Source: Eopsaltria australis (Eukaryota; Chordata; Aves; Passeriformes; Petroicidae). Taken from it: 64,000 nucleotides of DNA. The stretch is from positions 1,054,001 to 1,118,000 of the forward strand of contig JAVTVJ010000566.1 in NCBI GenBank assembly GCA_034509425.1. The letters run 5' to 3'. The position numbers and the translations under genes were made by a program. The notes beneath the pieces are model-generated. The model worked only from the letters and a program-made list of their open reading frames with translations. It did no database searches and was not told the DNA's origin. Each line of letters starts with the position of its first letter. The stretch's first letter is position 1. Below are positions 12,908-25,725 of the stretch, one piece after another.

Positions 12908-13911
12908 AATTCCATCAGATTCCATCAAATTCCATCAGATTCCATCAAATTCCATCATATTCCATCAAATTCCATCAGATACCATGAAATTCCATCAGAG
13001 TGCATGAAATTCCATGAAATTCCATGAAATTCCATCACATTCCAGGAAATTCCATCAAATTCCATCAAATTCCATCAGATTCCATCAAATTCCATCAAAT
13101 TCCATGAAATTCCATCAGATTCCATCAGATTCCATAAAATCCCATTAAATTCCATCAGATTCCATCCGATTCCATCAAATTCCATGACATTCCATCAGAG
13201 TCCATGAAATTCCATCAAATTCCATGACATTCCATCAGATTCCATCAGATTCCATCAGATTTCATCAGATTCCATGAAATTCCATCAGAGTGCATGACAT
13301 TCCACCAAATTCCATGAAATTGATCAGAGTCCATCAAATTCCATCAGATTCCATCAGATTCCATCAGATTCCATGAAATTCCCTCAGCTTCCATCAAATT
13401 CCATCAAATTCCATCAGAGTCCATCAAATTCCGTGAAATCCCATCAAATTCCATGAAATTCCATCAAATTCCATCAAATTTCATCAGATTCCATCAAATT
13501 CCATCAGATTCCTTGAAATTCCATCAAATTCCACCACATTCCATCAAATTCCATGAAATTCCATGAAATTCCATGAAATTCATTCAGGTTCCATCAAATT
13601 CCATCAGATTCCACCACATTCCATCAAATTCCATGAAATTCCATGAAATTCCATGAAATTCATTCAGGTTCCATCAAATTCCATCAAATTCCATCAGATT
13701 CTATCAGATTCTATCAAATTAAATCAAATTCCATCAGATTCCATGAAATTCCATCAGATTCCATCAAATCCTATGAAATCCCATCAAATTCCATCAGATT
13801 CCATCAGATTCTATCAAATTAAATCAGATTCCATCAGATTGCATCAAATTCCATCAGATTCCATCAAATTCTATCAAATTCCATCAAATTCCATCAAATT
13901 CCATCAGATTT
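12908..13911. repeat. 10-bp satellite, ~100 copies
   Basis: About 1 kb of tandem ATTCCATCAR decamers, with ATTCCATGAA as the main variant. A few units are shortened or altered (for example near 13320 and 13700-13730). Because the unit is 10 bp, each strand reads as a 10-residue peptide repeat that stays open; this is not a gene. The 13585-13600 and 13660-13675 neighbourhoods share the same variant order, showing internal re-duplication. Confidence 0.95.
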
Positions 13912-14795
13912 TAGGCTCCAGCTCCTCCCCAGCCCACCCTGCAGTTTACTGTGCGTCCTAAGCAAGCCTGGCTGAACTTCTTCCACGACAGAAACCCTTC
14001 CCTCAGAGCATTTCACTAATTAAATTACAGCCTCTAATTAAAGGGCTGCTGTAAATTAAACAGCTCCTTTAAGGATAAAAATAAATAGGGGTAAAAAAAC
14101 CAAGCAAGGATGTACATTTTCCTTAGCATGGAGCGCCATGTCCTGGTGGGATTTTCAGGAAAAAAAATTAAAGAAACAAGACTTTTAATTAAAAAAATAA
14201 ATCCATATGTTTTAAAACTCCCAGGAGCTGTGCAAGTTGTTGACCTTTTAGCAGAATCCTCTAATTCTGCTCGTGCTCGTTGTTAAGAAAAGATCACAGG
14301 GGCTGAATTTGCATCTCATTTCTCACAGCAGGGCCCTGATCACTGCTCAGGAGCATTCTCAAACACGTTCTGGGGGGTTTTTTTGCATCAAATCTCTCAT
14401 TTTGGCTTGGGTTTTTACAGAACAGCTTTAGGAGCAGCAAAATCCACTGTTTCAGCCCAATAATTTAAGTTTCACTCATCTTTCCTTGTTTAACAACCTG
14501 AGTGTGGCTTAGAATCCTGTAAATTATTTGCTACATATCCATCAAAGTTGCTCCTTATTCCCACATAATTAATTATTCCCATATTCCAAATTCCCACTCA
14601 TTATTCCCATCTAAGCAGCTGAGGGCTGATTTTTTTTAAGTAGGATAAGAAAGAAATTCCTTCCACATCATGATAAATTTTGGGGCATTTTTCTGCTAAA
14701 AGAAGCAGTTGTTGGTTTTCCTTAGAGAGAATATTTTAGCCAAGAGAAAGGAGAGGAAGTGGTCAGTGGAAGCAGTGAGATTTTTGGGTGTTTGT

Positions 14796-14965
14796 TTTTA
14801 TTTTATTTTATTTTATTTTATTTTGGAAAATTAATATTTTTTAGGAAAATAATATTATTTTATTTTATTATTTTATTTTATTTAGTTAGTTTTATTTTAT
14901 TTTATTATTTTATTTAATTTTATTTTATTTTATTTTATTTTATTTAGTTAGTTTTATTTTTATTT
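14796..14965. repeat. (TTTTA)n pentanucleotide repeat, interrupted
   Basis: TTTTA repeats at about 14796-14825 and 14853-14965, with a TTTAGTTAG interruption occurring twice inside the second block. Confidence 0.85.
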
Positions 14966-16790
14966 TGTTTTGGGGAAAACATATGCATTGTGCATCCCAG
15001 CACAATGGGAATTTTACCTGGTTATTTTAGTTCACACACACACACACATTCACAAAAAATTGTTACAAATTGAACTGGAATTCCACCTGCAGCAAATATT
15101 CTGAATTATCAGCACTCTTCAGCCACAGCATGGAACAGCAATTTATCAAAATACGTGAAGGCTTCCTCCAAATAACGAGATTAAAAACACACATTCGAGG
15201 GCCAAACCCAGTGAAAAGTGAGTTTAAATGTTAAAATGGAAAGTTCTTCCTTAGCCCAGAGCTGGCAAAGCTCTCGTGTGGTGCAGAACCTGCAGTGAGC
15301 AAAAGATTTAACACAGACACGGACAAAAAATACAGAATAAAACTTTACTTTGGGAGAGGACAAAAGGAATAAAGGAGGAAGGAATAAACAGTTGAGCTGC
15401 ACTTGACTGAGTGCTGCTAAAAATCTCCATTTCTTTCCCTGCAGCCCCAAAATCTTGAGATCTCCACGAGTTTCCCCAAGTTCCTGAGTTCCCCTGATGC
15501 TGAGCAGAGTGGAGGATGTGCATGGGACGGCCCCAGGAATCTGGGAATCTGCAGGGCAGGTTTAACCAAATCCACGAGACAAAATCAAATCACACAGAGG
15601 ATTGCACATTTCATTCGTTTTATTCACATTTTCAGCCCCACGAGCTGGTACAGGCAGCTTCAAAGTATTTTTCTAGAAGATTGGGTAGGTTTTTACTCAT
15701 TTTTGTTGTTGTTTTCATCTGGGGGTTTTGCCAGCAGGGGCTGCTCTTTCGTTTTAGTTCAGGAAACAAACACCAGTGCCATAAAAACAAAAATCCAGGG
15801 AATGAAGTCTTGGGGAAATTGCTCATTCTGATGAAATCAGGAACACTTGAAAGTTAAGAAAACAAACACGTGGTTTACTCTAAACCCCACCCCAGTCATT
15901 TATCCTCCAATTCTTCCCAGCAGAAGTTTAATAATTTCTGTTTCTTTCCTTCAGCGCAAAGGATTTAAAACTTGTAATTCATTCGGCAAATATATTAATT
16001 TTTGCAATATTTATCAGCTTTTCAGCACTATTTGTAGGCCCATCTCAGGGTCAATTTACAAAAGTTAAGCGGCAACAAAAACAAGGCACAGCCAAGGAAA
16101 TTTCAGCTGCACATCCAGAATAATATTCTTCCTATTGGGAATGCTCAAACACAGGGATACAGGGGAATTGTGTCACTCAAAGTTTCACTGGTTAAAAATC
16201 CAATCCAACTTCAAGATCAGATCTGAATTTTTTTATCTGGAGTAAGGGATGGGACCAAAAAATGGTCAGGCAAGCTCCCCTTCATAACCCTTTATGGTTA
16301 TATAAATATGCAATATTTACCTTTCCCATTCCCTCTGGGAACTCAGGGCTGGGAGTCCCCAAATTCCAACAGAGCTCCTGAAAAATCCTGGGCAGTTCAG
16401 GGAGAAATCCAAACCTGGGAGCTTTTTGCAGCCTGTCAGAAGGAGAAGGAAAAGGAAATAACTTCTTTGTCAGAGTGATTTAATATCTAATTACCCTCCA
16501 TGAATCTTATTTTGGGTGATGAATGCACTGCCTGATCTTGGTGTAAAAGCAAGAGGCAAATCAGGAGGGAATTTGGCAGGCTCTGCTCAGGCTCCTGGCA
16601 CATGAGGAGGAAGCTGAAGGATTCTGGGATAAACATCCAGCTAAGTGTTTATGGCAGAATTATTAATTAGGTGGCAGGATAATTATCGATGTGCCTTTCA
16701 AACAACACTCCATGGTTTGAAATGTGGGGTTTGGGGTTGGGAAATGGGATTTTAAATAGTAACATGTTATTGATATAAAAGGAAAAGAGA

Positions 16791-17126
16791 AAGGAGAGGA
16801 GAGGAGAGGAGAGGAGAGGAGAGAGAGGAGAGGGAGAGGAGAGAGAGAGAGAGAGGAGGAGGAGAGGAGAGGAGAGGAGAGGAGAGGAGAGGAGAGGAGA
16901 GGAGAGGAGAGGGGGAGAGGAGAGGAGAGGAGAAGAGGAGAGAGGAGAGGAGAGAGAGGAGAGAAGAGAAGGAGAAGAGAGAAGAGAAGAGAGAGAAGAG
17001 AGAGAAGAGAAAGAGAAGAGAAGAGAAAGAGAAGAGAAGAGAAGAGAAGAGAAGAGAAGAGAAGAGAAGAGAAGAGAAGAGAAGAGAAGAGAAGAGAAGA
17101 GAAGAGAAGAGAAGAGAAGAGAAGAG
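16791..17126. repeat. Polypurine tract, AGGAG to AGAGA/AGAAG
   Basis: About 335 bases of uninterrupted purine on the + strand. It begins as GGAGA repeats, passes through mixed GAGA, and ends in about 20 copies of AGAAG. Minus-strand reading frames (S/L/F-only) are artefacts. AT-rich simple sequence follows at 17190-17260. Confidence 0.95.
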
Positions 17127-20100
17127 GCCTCCCCAAAAAACTCAACAAAACCAATTCCTTGTATTCTAAAAATTGTTACAATTATGTATAAAATAATAAA
17201 TATATAATATATATATATATAAAAATACATAATTAAAAAATATAATTCCATATAAAATGAATATAGAAAATGTCTTTTTTTTTTTGCTCCAGCAAACCAA
17301 ATCCTTGGAAAAAGTGAAAGGTTAAATGAGAGGCCAGACGAAGCCAATTCAAGTGCCCTGATTTTCTGTAGGCAGCAGGATTTGTATTAAATAGTCCTGG
17401 GAAGGTTCAAGTCAGCTGGACAGCCCACAGGAGGAAAATAAAAGTGTTTGTGTGTCTCAGAAATGCAAAGAGAGGGCAAATGGATTGTTTGTTGAGGAAG
17501 CAGCAGCAGAATCTGTCTGTAGGGAGGCAGAACTTCCTCACACCACCCGTGACAAAGAGCAGAGCTGACAATGGGCTGAGCCGGTGGAAAGGAAACTCTC
17601 CAGCTCTCAGGAAATACTGAATTGAGAGATTTTTAGATTTCCTTAAAACTTTCACCTAGAAAATCTTGCTCAGGGATTATTTAACTTTCATTTTTCAGGG
17701 TCTGGGAGGAGTTTACAGCAGGAATTTATGTGTCAGTCCAGCAAGAGCTGAAGCAATTCAGAATTGCCAGCCCTGATGTCTGCACACATCAAATCCTCCA
17801 CGCCTGGGCTGGATCCTCATCCCCTCCATCCACCACCTCTCAACTTCCACATTCATTTACCATTAAAAAATTGTTCAGGCAGTAGCCAGAGCACTACTGA
17901 GGCCAGCAGAGATGTCAAAACAATTCCTTATCAATTTCTGAACTGTCTTTTGAAGTCTGGAAAAGCTTTCCTCCCACAGCTGTCAGAATTAATTCTGAAA
18001 TTATTATGTCACTATCATTTTAAATAACACTTGATATTCAAACCACTTGAAGAAGAATTTTCTTTCAGCATTTCAAGAAATCCTTCAGAAGGATCAGAAG
18101 GGTGCTGATGCTTCCTCAGAACAGCAGAGGTTCATTGTCAGTAACCAGGAACACAGGAAAACACAATCAAACAAGAAAAAGAGGGTAAGCAGCTACAATA
18201 AGCAAAGGTCGTGATCTCAATTCTGTTTCTCCCCAGAAGGTTTCCTAGGAAAAACCAGAAGGAAAAATAAAATTCTTCACTTTTAGCAATTAACTCTGGC
18301 TCTTTGTGATTTTCCATATCATCATCCAGATTATTCTGTTATTATTTCTGCTGAGTATCACCATAAAAATATTTCTTTTAACTGTAAACACCCTCAGATG
18401 AACCGTCCATGCAAAAACCACTGCACAGAACCTGCCCTCATTATTCCACGTCCTGGAAGGAGGCTCAGAGGGGATGAACTTCATCAATTCCAGTAAGGGA
18501 CAGCAGGAAAATGCCCATCCTGCAGCAGGTCAGGAGGCCAAGGAGATGGGGAAGCAAACACAGCAAGGTGAAAATGTGCTGTATCCATAAATTTTATGCT
18601 TTTATTCCCCTTAACTTCCCAACAACAAAAAAGAAAGATGCAATTCCTCATCTAAATCCTGAAGGATTTTTAAACCCCCTTTTTTATCCTCACACACTTA
18701 TTTTTAACATCTATTTTCACCTCAGAGCCGTGCTTTAAGTACTTGTGTATGCACAGATGTGTTTGAAGCATGGCTCTGCTTTGAAAAACACAGGATATGG
18801 TGAAAAAGGGAATTTTTCTCCCTGTCTGCAGTGCTTCTGTCTGGATTCACAAAGTCATGATTTCCTCTAACAATGTCATTATGAGGCTCTAACTTGTAAA
18901 GTCTTAAATCAAACCCACCCTTCTCAGAAATTCAGCACTCGGTTCTCAGCGACTCCAATCAGCACAAGCATCAAACATTTCACTTTTTATCTACAAAAAC
19001 CATGAGTGGCTGCTGCCAACTCCTCCCAGACTCTGAAAAATGACAGGTAAATAATCCCAGAGCAAGATTTTGTAGGTGAAAGTCTTTAAGTTTGGCAATG
19101 AGGCATTTTCTCAAACACAGTTCCTCTGTGAGCCTGCAAAAATTGATGAGAATATTGTTTATATTTTCAGCCGATAATTTAACAGGTACATCCTGTTCCA
19201 GCTTCCTCATGGATCTTTCCAGGAATTTTTTGGAGATATCCGATTGCTGATTAGAGCTGGAGGTGGTAAAAGCGTGGAAAGAAGAACATTCCCAGTCCCC
19301 CATCTCAACAACCAAGTGTAAATCTAATAATGCCAGTTTTTTTCTACTCCTGTGCTTTTCCTTATCTCTACAAATGTCCAGTTCCTTTCCCTTTCCCTGG
19401 AATTCCTCTGTTGATCCAGGACCATTGTCCTGAAGGCTTCACCAAAGGTCACCCTGCCAAGGCTCCTTCACCTCTGCACGCAGCACTTCTCCCCACAATT
19501 CAATCCTACAATTAAATCCCAAATTAAATCTCACAATTAAATCCCACCTGGGGACCCTTCAAAGCTTTGTTAACCCCTCACTGGCAAAAATTGCACAGAA
19601 ATGCAACGTAATAAAGCACAAATAATCCAACTGTCCTCCACCCAATCTTCCTGTGAGGATCCTGGTGGCTGAGAATCCAAAGTGCTTCTGGTTTGGAACC
19701 CAAATCAGCTGAAAATCAACCCCAGAGGAGCCCAGAGCTCTTTTTCTGAGTCATGCCCTGCCTGTGAGGACACAGCTCCAAGGATGATCCAAGGGCCAGC
19801 GCGGCCCTGACCACACCAGGAGATGAATTCTCCCTGAATGCCAAGGGATGAGCTTTTATGGATGTTCCAGCTCCTCCCAGGCCTTTCCTGACCCTCACTG
19901 ATCCAAAAGGCAGCAGCTGGAGCTCAGTTTCCTCCTTTTTCTGCTCCCCCCTATAAGTTGTCCCACTGCCAGCACTGGCAGCTCTTACAAGAGGTGAAAC
20001 TTCCAGTGAATCCGTGCTCAATGTGAGCTCAACAGGAACAGAGGTGAAAGTGAGGGTTTGAAAGGTACTTTTACATATTTTTTTTTCTTTTTTCAGTGAA

Positions 20101-20158
20101 CCATCACTGAGAAAATACTCCTCTGTGTAAAAAGGCATCCAGGTTTTCATCAAAGAGA

Positions 20159-21092
20159 ATCCCTGCACGTGCTTTTGTGCTTTGCTCCTTTTTTCTGAGC
20201 ATTAGCAGGGAATCCTTTAAAGTTATTCCTACAAAAGCTTTCTTCCAGGGCTGAATTTCTGCGCAAACCTGGAGAAAATGGGCTGAAATCTGTAAAAATC
20301 TCTCACTTCCAGGATGAAATTCATGCTGTTTTTGGACCCCACGCCAGATTTTCCTTCAACCCAGACACTTCCCATACTCAGCTTTCCATCACCACCTTAT
20401 TGCAGGAACAAATTTTGGGGGGAAAAAAGAATTCAGGGCAGCCACAACTCTGTGCACAATCCCTGCACGTGACTTTGTGCTTCTGCCTGTCAGCTGTAGC
20501 ATGAAGGTCTTTAAGGTTATTTCTTCAAAAGGGGTAGAATTTCTGTGCAAACCCGGAGAAAATGGGCTGAAATCTGTGAGTATCTGTCACTTCCAGGATG
20601 AAATCTGTGCTGGTTTTGGACACCATGCCAGATTTTCCTTCACCTGCTTGCTGCTTCAACCCAGACACTTCCCATCCTCAGCTTTCCATCACCAGCTCAC
20701 TGCAGGAACAAATTTTGTGGAGAAAAAAGGATTCTGGGCAGCCACAACCTTGTGCACAATCCCTGCACAGGATTTTGTGCTTTTCTCTGTTTTCCCTTTT
20801 TGTGAGCATTAGCAGGGAAGCCTTTAAAGTTATTTCTGCAAAAGCATTCCTCCAGGGTTGAATTTCTGTGCAAACCTGGAGAAAATGGGCTGAAATCTGT
20901 GAATATCTGTCATTCCCAGGATGAAATTTGTGCTGTCTCTGGACACTGCCAGACTTTCCCTTCACTGCCTTTCCAATACCTGCTTGCTGCTTCAACCCAG
21001 ACACCTCCCATACTCAGCTTTTCATCACCAGCTCACTGCAGGAACAAATTTGAGGGGAAAAAAGAATTCAGGGCAGCCACAACTCTGTGCCC
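20159..21092. repeat. Three tandem copies of a 300-bp unit
   Basis: CCCTGCAC starts at 20161, 20461 and 20761, an exact 300-bp step. Each copy continues through GAATTTCTG.GCAAAC, GAGAAAATGGGCTGAAATCTGT and AACCCAGACAC to CAGGAACAAATTT and GGGCAGCCACAAC. Copy 3 is about 30 bp longer. Frames that stay open across the copies do not show a conserved reading frame, so I do not call a gene. Confidence 0.9.
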
Positions 21093-21450
21093 ATGGGCTG
21101 GGCTTTCACTTGTGCCAGTCTGTACAAAACAGAGCTCACAAAACCAAGGAAAATGCATTCACACACACATTTCTAATTGCATCCCTTCCCCAAGTCCAGG
21201 TTACAGCATTAAATATCTTCCAGTTCTGCAGGTTTTGGAGGTATTCTTTGTCTGGCTCAAAGCAGCAGTGGCAAACCACATTTCTGGGTTTGTTGACATT
21301 GCTGACAGCCCTTTATTTCCTTTTACTGCCAGCACTTTGGTTTGTTTGCTTCAAAAACCAAACAGACCTGGGCTGTTTCTTCTTCTAAACTTGAAATAAA
21401 GTCTTCAGCCACTCTGCCTTTTGGATTTGTCTCATTGAAGCTGGTATTTA

Positions 21451-21503
21451 CAAAAAATAATAATAATAATTGTAGTAATAATAATAATAATTAGAATAAT
21501 AAT
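21451..21503. repeat. (AAT)n microsatellite
   Basis: Two runs of AAT separated by TGTAGT, then a decayed end. Confidence 0.85.
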
Positions 21504-22850
21504 GAATTCTATTTCTATTTCTTGATATTTCCTGTCGTTTTCTTTTTTTCCATTCCCTCTGCTCTCCCAGAATTCTTCCTTCCTCTCACTTCTTCACTGT
21601 CATTATGAGAAAACAAATGGAGAAAGAAATAAATTAGGTTCATGAAATTAAAAAAAATAAAAAGCAGAAAGTTCCTTCTTTGCGTCCAAAAGTAGCCAAG
21701 AATGACCAATTTTAAGGACACAAACAGGACTTCAGGTAATGATATAAATAAATAATAATAAATGGTCACCATTTCTGGAGAAATTGTGGAGTTTTAGCAA
21801 TCCTGAGGTAACCTGGGAGAGGGTTTGTGTTGCACTGGGCACAATTCCTATTAAAAGTGGAGTCCTGACCAGGATTGTGACTTTATTTAAGCTTTTCCTG
21901 TTTTTTTTCCATGATGTACATCCAAATCTATCCATTTACATGGATCTGTTTTGTATATTTATTGTGTAAATCTTTGCTTCTGTAAATTGTGCATCATCTC
22001 AATGTGGACAGAGCATTACCAAAGAACTCCTCCTCATGGAAAAAGTGAAAGCAAAGATGTTTCCTCAGTTCCAAGGAAACAGCTCAAAGGAAATGATACA
22101 CCTGATTTAATTCCATTGCAAGAGATTCACCTGAGCTATTTCTTCTTCAGTAAATTACAATTTCTCAGTATTTGCTGGAGATGTTTGTATTACCAGGAAA
22201 TAATGGGTTTTGAAAGAAGAAATGAGAGCAGCATCTCTGCTCTATAATTGTAGATTAGTGACTGCTCAAAGCCACTTCCAGTCCTAAATAAATCAGAGGA
22301 TTCTATAATTAGCTACCTAAATATCTGCACAAAAACACATCTCCACCTTTGCTGTGAGCCACCAGAATTAAGAGGTCACCCCTTATCAAAATATCCCAAT
22401 GATTTCCCTGGGGGCAAAGCCGGGGTTCCTTTGTTTTCCTGCTCCTGTTCTGGCTCCCAGCCACACCCTCAAGTGCCCAGGAAGAAAATGGGACTGGAGG
22501 GCCCTGAGGAAGGAAAAAGCTCTGCTAAATGTGGGAGCCTAAATCTGTGTGGCTGGAAAAGTGAGGTGATTTATTCCTGGTAATTTACTGGGGGAGAGCA
22601 GGGAAAATGTTTATTAAAAAGAGTCTTAGTTTGAAAATATTCTGGATTTAGAGCAATAGCTGCAAAGGGGAATGAGGAAGTGATGAGGTGGTGCCTTTTT
22701 GGGGCTGCCTAAAAACAGAGTCCAGACAAAATTAAGGGAATAAGAAGTGGTGATATTTATTGAAGAGGCTTTTGGGCAGACAAAGCTCCCCAGGGGCTAC
22801 ACACAAAAAATGGACAATGGGTCCAAGATTTTCACACTTTGAGGTGGGAA

Positions 22851-22930
22851 AGGGGCTCAGTCTGGAGAAAAGGGGCTCAATCTGGGGAAAAGGGGCTCAG
22901 TGTGGAGAAAAGGGGCTCAGCCTGGGGAAA
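22851..22930. repeat. 20-bp minisatellite, four copies, at a CR1 edge
   Basis: AGGGGCTCAG starts at 22851, 22871 (as AGGGGCTCAA), 22891 and 22911. Each unit ends in CTGGRGAAA or TGTGGAGAAA. The word matches the CR1 segment ([21 protein letters not shown]) that follows immediately, so the array looks like an expansion of CR1's own sequence. Confidence 0.85.
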
Positions 22931-23258
22931 AGGAGGCTCAGGGGGAATTTCTGGCTCTGCACAACTCCCTGTCAGGAGGGGGAGGAGGAGGGAAATTGGG
23001 ATCTAATCCCAGGAACAGGGACAGGATGGGACAAAACAGCCTCAGGTTGTGCCAGGTTGGACATCAGCAGGAATTTCTCCATGGAAAGGGTGCTCAGGCC
23101 TTGGCAGGGGCTGTCCAGGGAGCTCTGGAGTGCCCATCCCTGGAGGTGTCCAAGGAATTCCTGGATGTGGCACTCAGAGCTCTGGGCTGGGGACAAGGTG
23201 AGGTCTGGCACAGCTTGGACTCGATGGCCTTGGAGCTCTCTTCTAATTTTATGATTCA
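22911..23258 (+). mobile_element. CR1 LINE fragment, forward
   Basis: From the GGAGGCTCAGGGGGAATTTC block through ACAACTCCCTGTCAGGAGG, the GGACATCAGCAGGAATTTCT block and ATCCCTGGAGGTGTCCAAGG to GGACTCGATGGCCTTGGAG and a final TTTTATGATT. This is the usual order of the avian CR1 3' portion. It is 5'-truncated and non-coding. Confidence 0.85.
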
Positions 23259-24594
23259 TGTGGAGAAAAGCAGCTTTGGGAAGGTGCCATCCTTCATTGC
23301 TGAGCACTTCCAAAAGTCTCAGAGCACAGAACAATTCCATATAAATTCCCAGTGCCACCAGAGGCACTGCAGCTCTGGCTCACCTGTGACAGCACTAAGG
23401 CTCCTGCTCTGGAGGGAAATCCCCACTGAGACGCTTTGTTTGTACAGAAACAAAACATTAAACCCTCAATTCCTCTCTTTTACAGGGCTGCTAACTTTAT
23501 GTTACCCCTTCAATTCAAGCAGCCCTTTACAGCACAAAGCATTTACACAAAACTGGCAGGAAAAGTGGGATCAGGCTCCACGTGGAGGCAGAAGAGCTGA
23601 GGAATGTTAAATTTTGCTCCCCACACCCCATGGTGTGCATTAAATGTAATAATGTTCAAGTGAATACCAGTGAGCATGGAAAAATTGTTTATTTAGTAGC
23701 TTTTTGTTTCAGTTTAGTAGCTTTTTTCTACTTTGTTTCAGTTTACTGTATTCAATGAACTTGTTCCTAGGCCAAGCTTAGGTTTGTGAACTTAATTTCT
23801 TGCACTTCAGAGCACTCCATTTTCAGAATGTTTTCTCCCTCTAAAATTCTGCCAGACTTTGCCTCAAAACGAATTTCTGCGAGGACAAAAACGTGAATGT
23901 CAATTATCTGAACAGAGAAATAACAAAATAAATACAGATAAATCCACAGACTGGGGCAAAGGAAGGGGAGGAGAGGAATTTTGAGTTTCAGAAATCCCTT
24001 CCTGAGCTCAGCTAAAGCTGCTGTAGGAAACTTTTCACCTTGAATTTCCTCCCAGCTCCACCCCAGAGCTGCAAGGAAAAGTGCACAGGTGACACCAATT
24101 TTTTTTTTTTTTTAAGCAAAATAATAGCCAATACATGCAGCAGAAAATGAAAACAAACAGACAAAGTGTCTGAAAAGGCATTTAATCTTCCTCTGAAATC
24201 CTTTCTGCCTCCTTGAATCCATCTGGCAATTATGAAGGACCCTTTTTATCACTCAGAAATGTTTCTTTTTTCCAGAGGTTTTACACCCAGGGCAAGGTGG
24301 TTTTGAAGCAGAGTGTGAAATGCAGGGCAGTGCAATGAATTCCACAAACAGCACACCTTGTGCACAGAGCAGCACCCAAACACTGCAGCAGCTCCTGGTG
24401 CTGATTTCTGCATTTTTCAAGAGTTTAAGGCAGTTTTCAGTGTATTTTTTTTTGCCCTCACAAGTAGAATCCAAGTTGTTTAGCACAGATCCTCCTGGGT
24501 GGCCTGATTGCTGTTCTTCAGAGCACAGAGAAAGAGAATCAGTGATTAATGAGGAGAACAATTCCCAGATTTAGTCAAGATACGTGGATGTTAC

Positions 24595-24870
24595 CTTGTA
24601 TTATCCTATATTCTTATATTATCTTATATTCTTTTATTATCCCTTATTCTTATCCTATATTCTTATATTATCCTATATTCTTACATTATCCCATTTTCTT
24701 ATATTGTCCTATATTCTTATATTATCCCATATTCTTATATTATCTTATATTCTTATATTATCCCATATTCTTGTATTACCCTATATTCTTATCCTATATT
24801 CTTATATTATGCTATATTCTTACATTATTTTATATTCTTATATTATCCCATATTCTTATATTATCCTGAA
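24595..24870. repeat. AT-rich 18-bp minisatellite
   Basis: About 15 imperfect copies of TATTCTTATATTATCCYA. The period is a multiple of three, so frames stay open as I/L/Y/S peptides; this is not a gene. Confidence 0.85.
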
Positions 24871-25611
24871 GTTAACTTATGTATTTTACTGGAAAGAGCC
24901 CTAAATCTCCTAGAAAAGTGAATTTATGCATCTGCATCACAAAAATCTGTGAGAAATTCTCAGTAAACATTTCAAGAAGCTCCGGAAGAACCCCCAAGGA
25001 TCATAAATGAAACCTGTAATCAGAGTTTTGGTGTCATCTCTGGTGAGGTTCACCACAACTGAACTAAGATCATTCAGATATGAACCACTTGGAGGTATTT
25101 TAGCATTTCTCACCTTTCGGCCCTGAAAAGCTTTTGAGGAGCAGCCATCAGGGGAATTTCATTGATGGGAAGAAACTATTCCCAACTTGCAGAAGAAATA
25201 TGCAAAGTGCTGCCAAAATCAAGCCTTAAAGTGACTCAGATTCCTTCTAATTCTGCTAAAAAAACAAAGGGGAAAACAATCTCTCCCTTCAAAATTCCAA
25301 AATAACCTTAATCCTGAGAGCAGCTGAAACTCACACTTTCCTTTGAAGTTTAATCCCACTGAAAATGGATTTGGGGATTTTTATCAGCTTTTCCTTCAAT
25401 ATTCCTGAACACATTTTTGTAAAGGATATGTGAGCTGAAAATAAAAATATTTGCCAGTTCCACGTTCCCCAAAGTGCTGATGGAGCTGATGCCAACCTGC
25501 ACTGAGGTTCTTGAGATGCATTTTGTGCCATCACCATCCTCAGAAAGCTTTAATGAAACATTTCAAACACCTTGGTTCATTTTCCTCTGCTTTTTAAGAC
25601 TCAAATGGGTG

Positions 25612-25725
25612 ATCAGAGAATCATTTAGGTTGGAAAAGACCTTCAAGGTCATCAATCACACCCAGCAGTGCCAAGTCCATCACTAAATCACGTCCCTGAG
25701 TGCCACCTGGAGCTGCTTTTTAAAT
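25612..25725 (-). mobile_element. CR1 LINE fragment, reverse
   Basis: Begins with AGAGAATCATTTAGGTTGG and AAAAGACCTTCAAGGTCATC, continues through GCAGTGCCAAGTCCATCACT and ends in CCCTGAGTGCCACCTGGAG. This is the reverse complement of the avian CR1 3' end. Confidence 0.85.

Noticed and set aside
12782..13961. Repetitive proteins or a CRISPR-like array in the 10-bp satellite
   Set aside because: Repeats are contiguous with no spacers, and the peptide repeat follows from the 10-bp period. This is eukaryotic satellite DNA.
16663..17347. 163- and 226-codon minus-strand frames
   Set aside because: Translation of the polypurine/polypyrimidine tract (S, L and F only).
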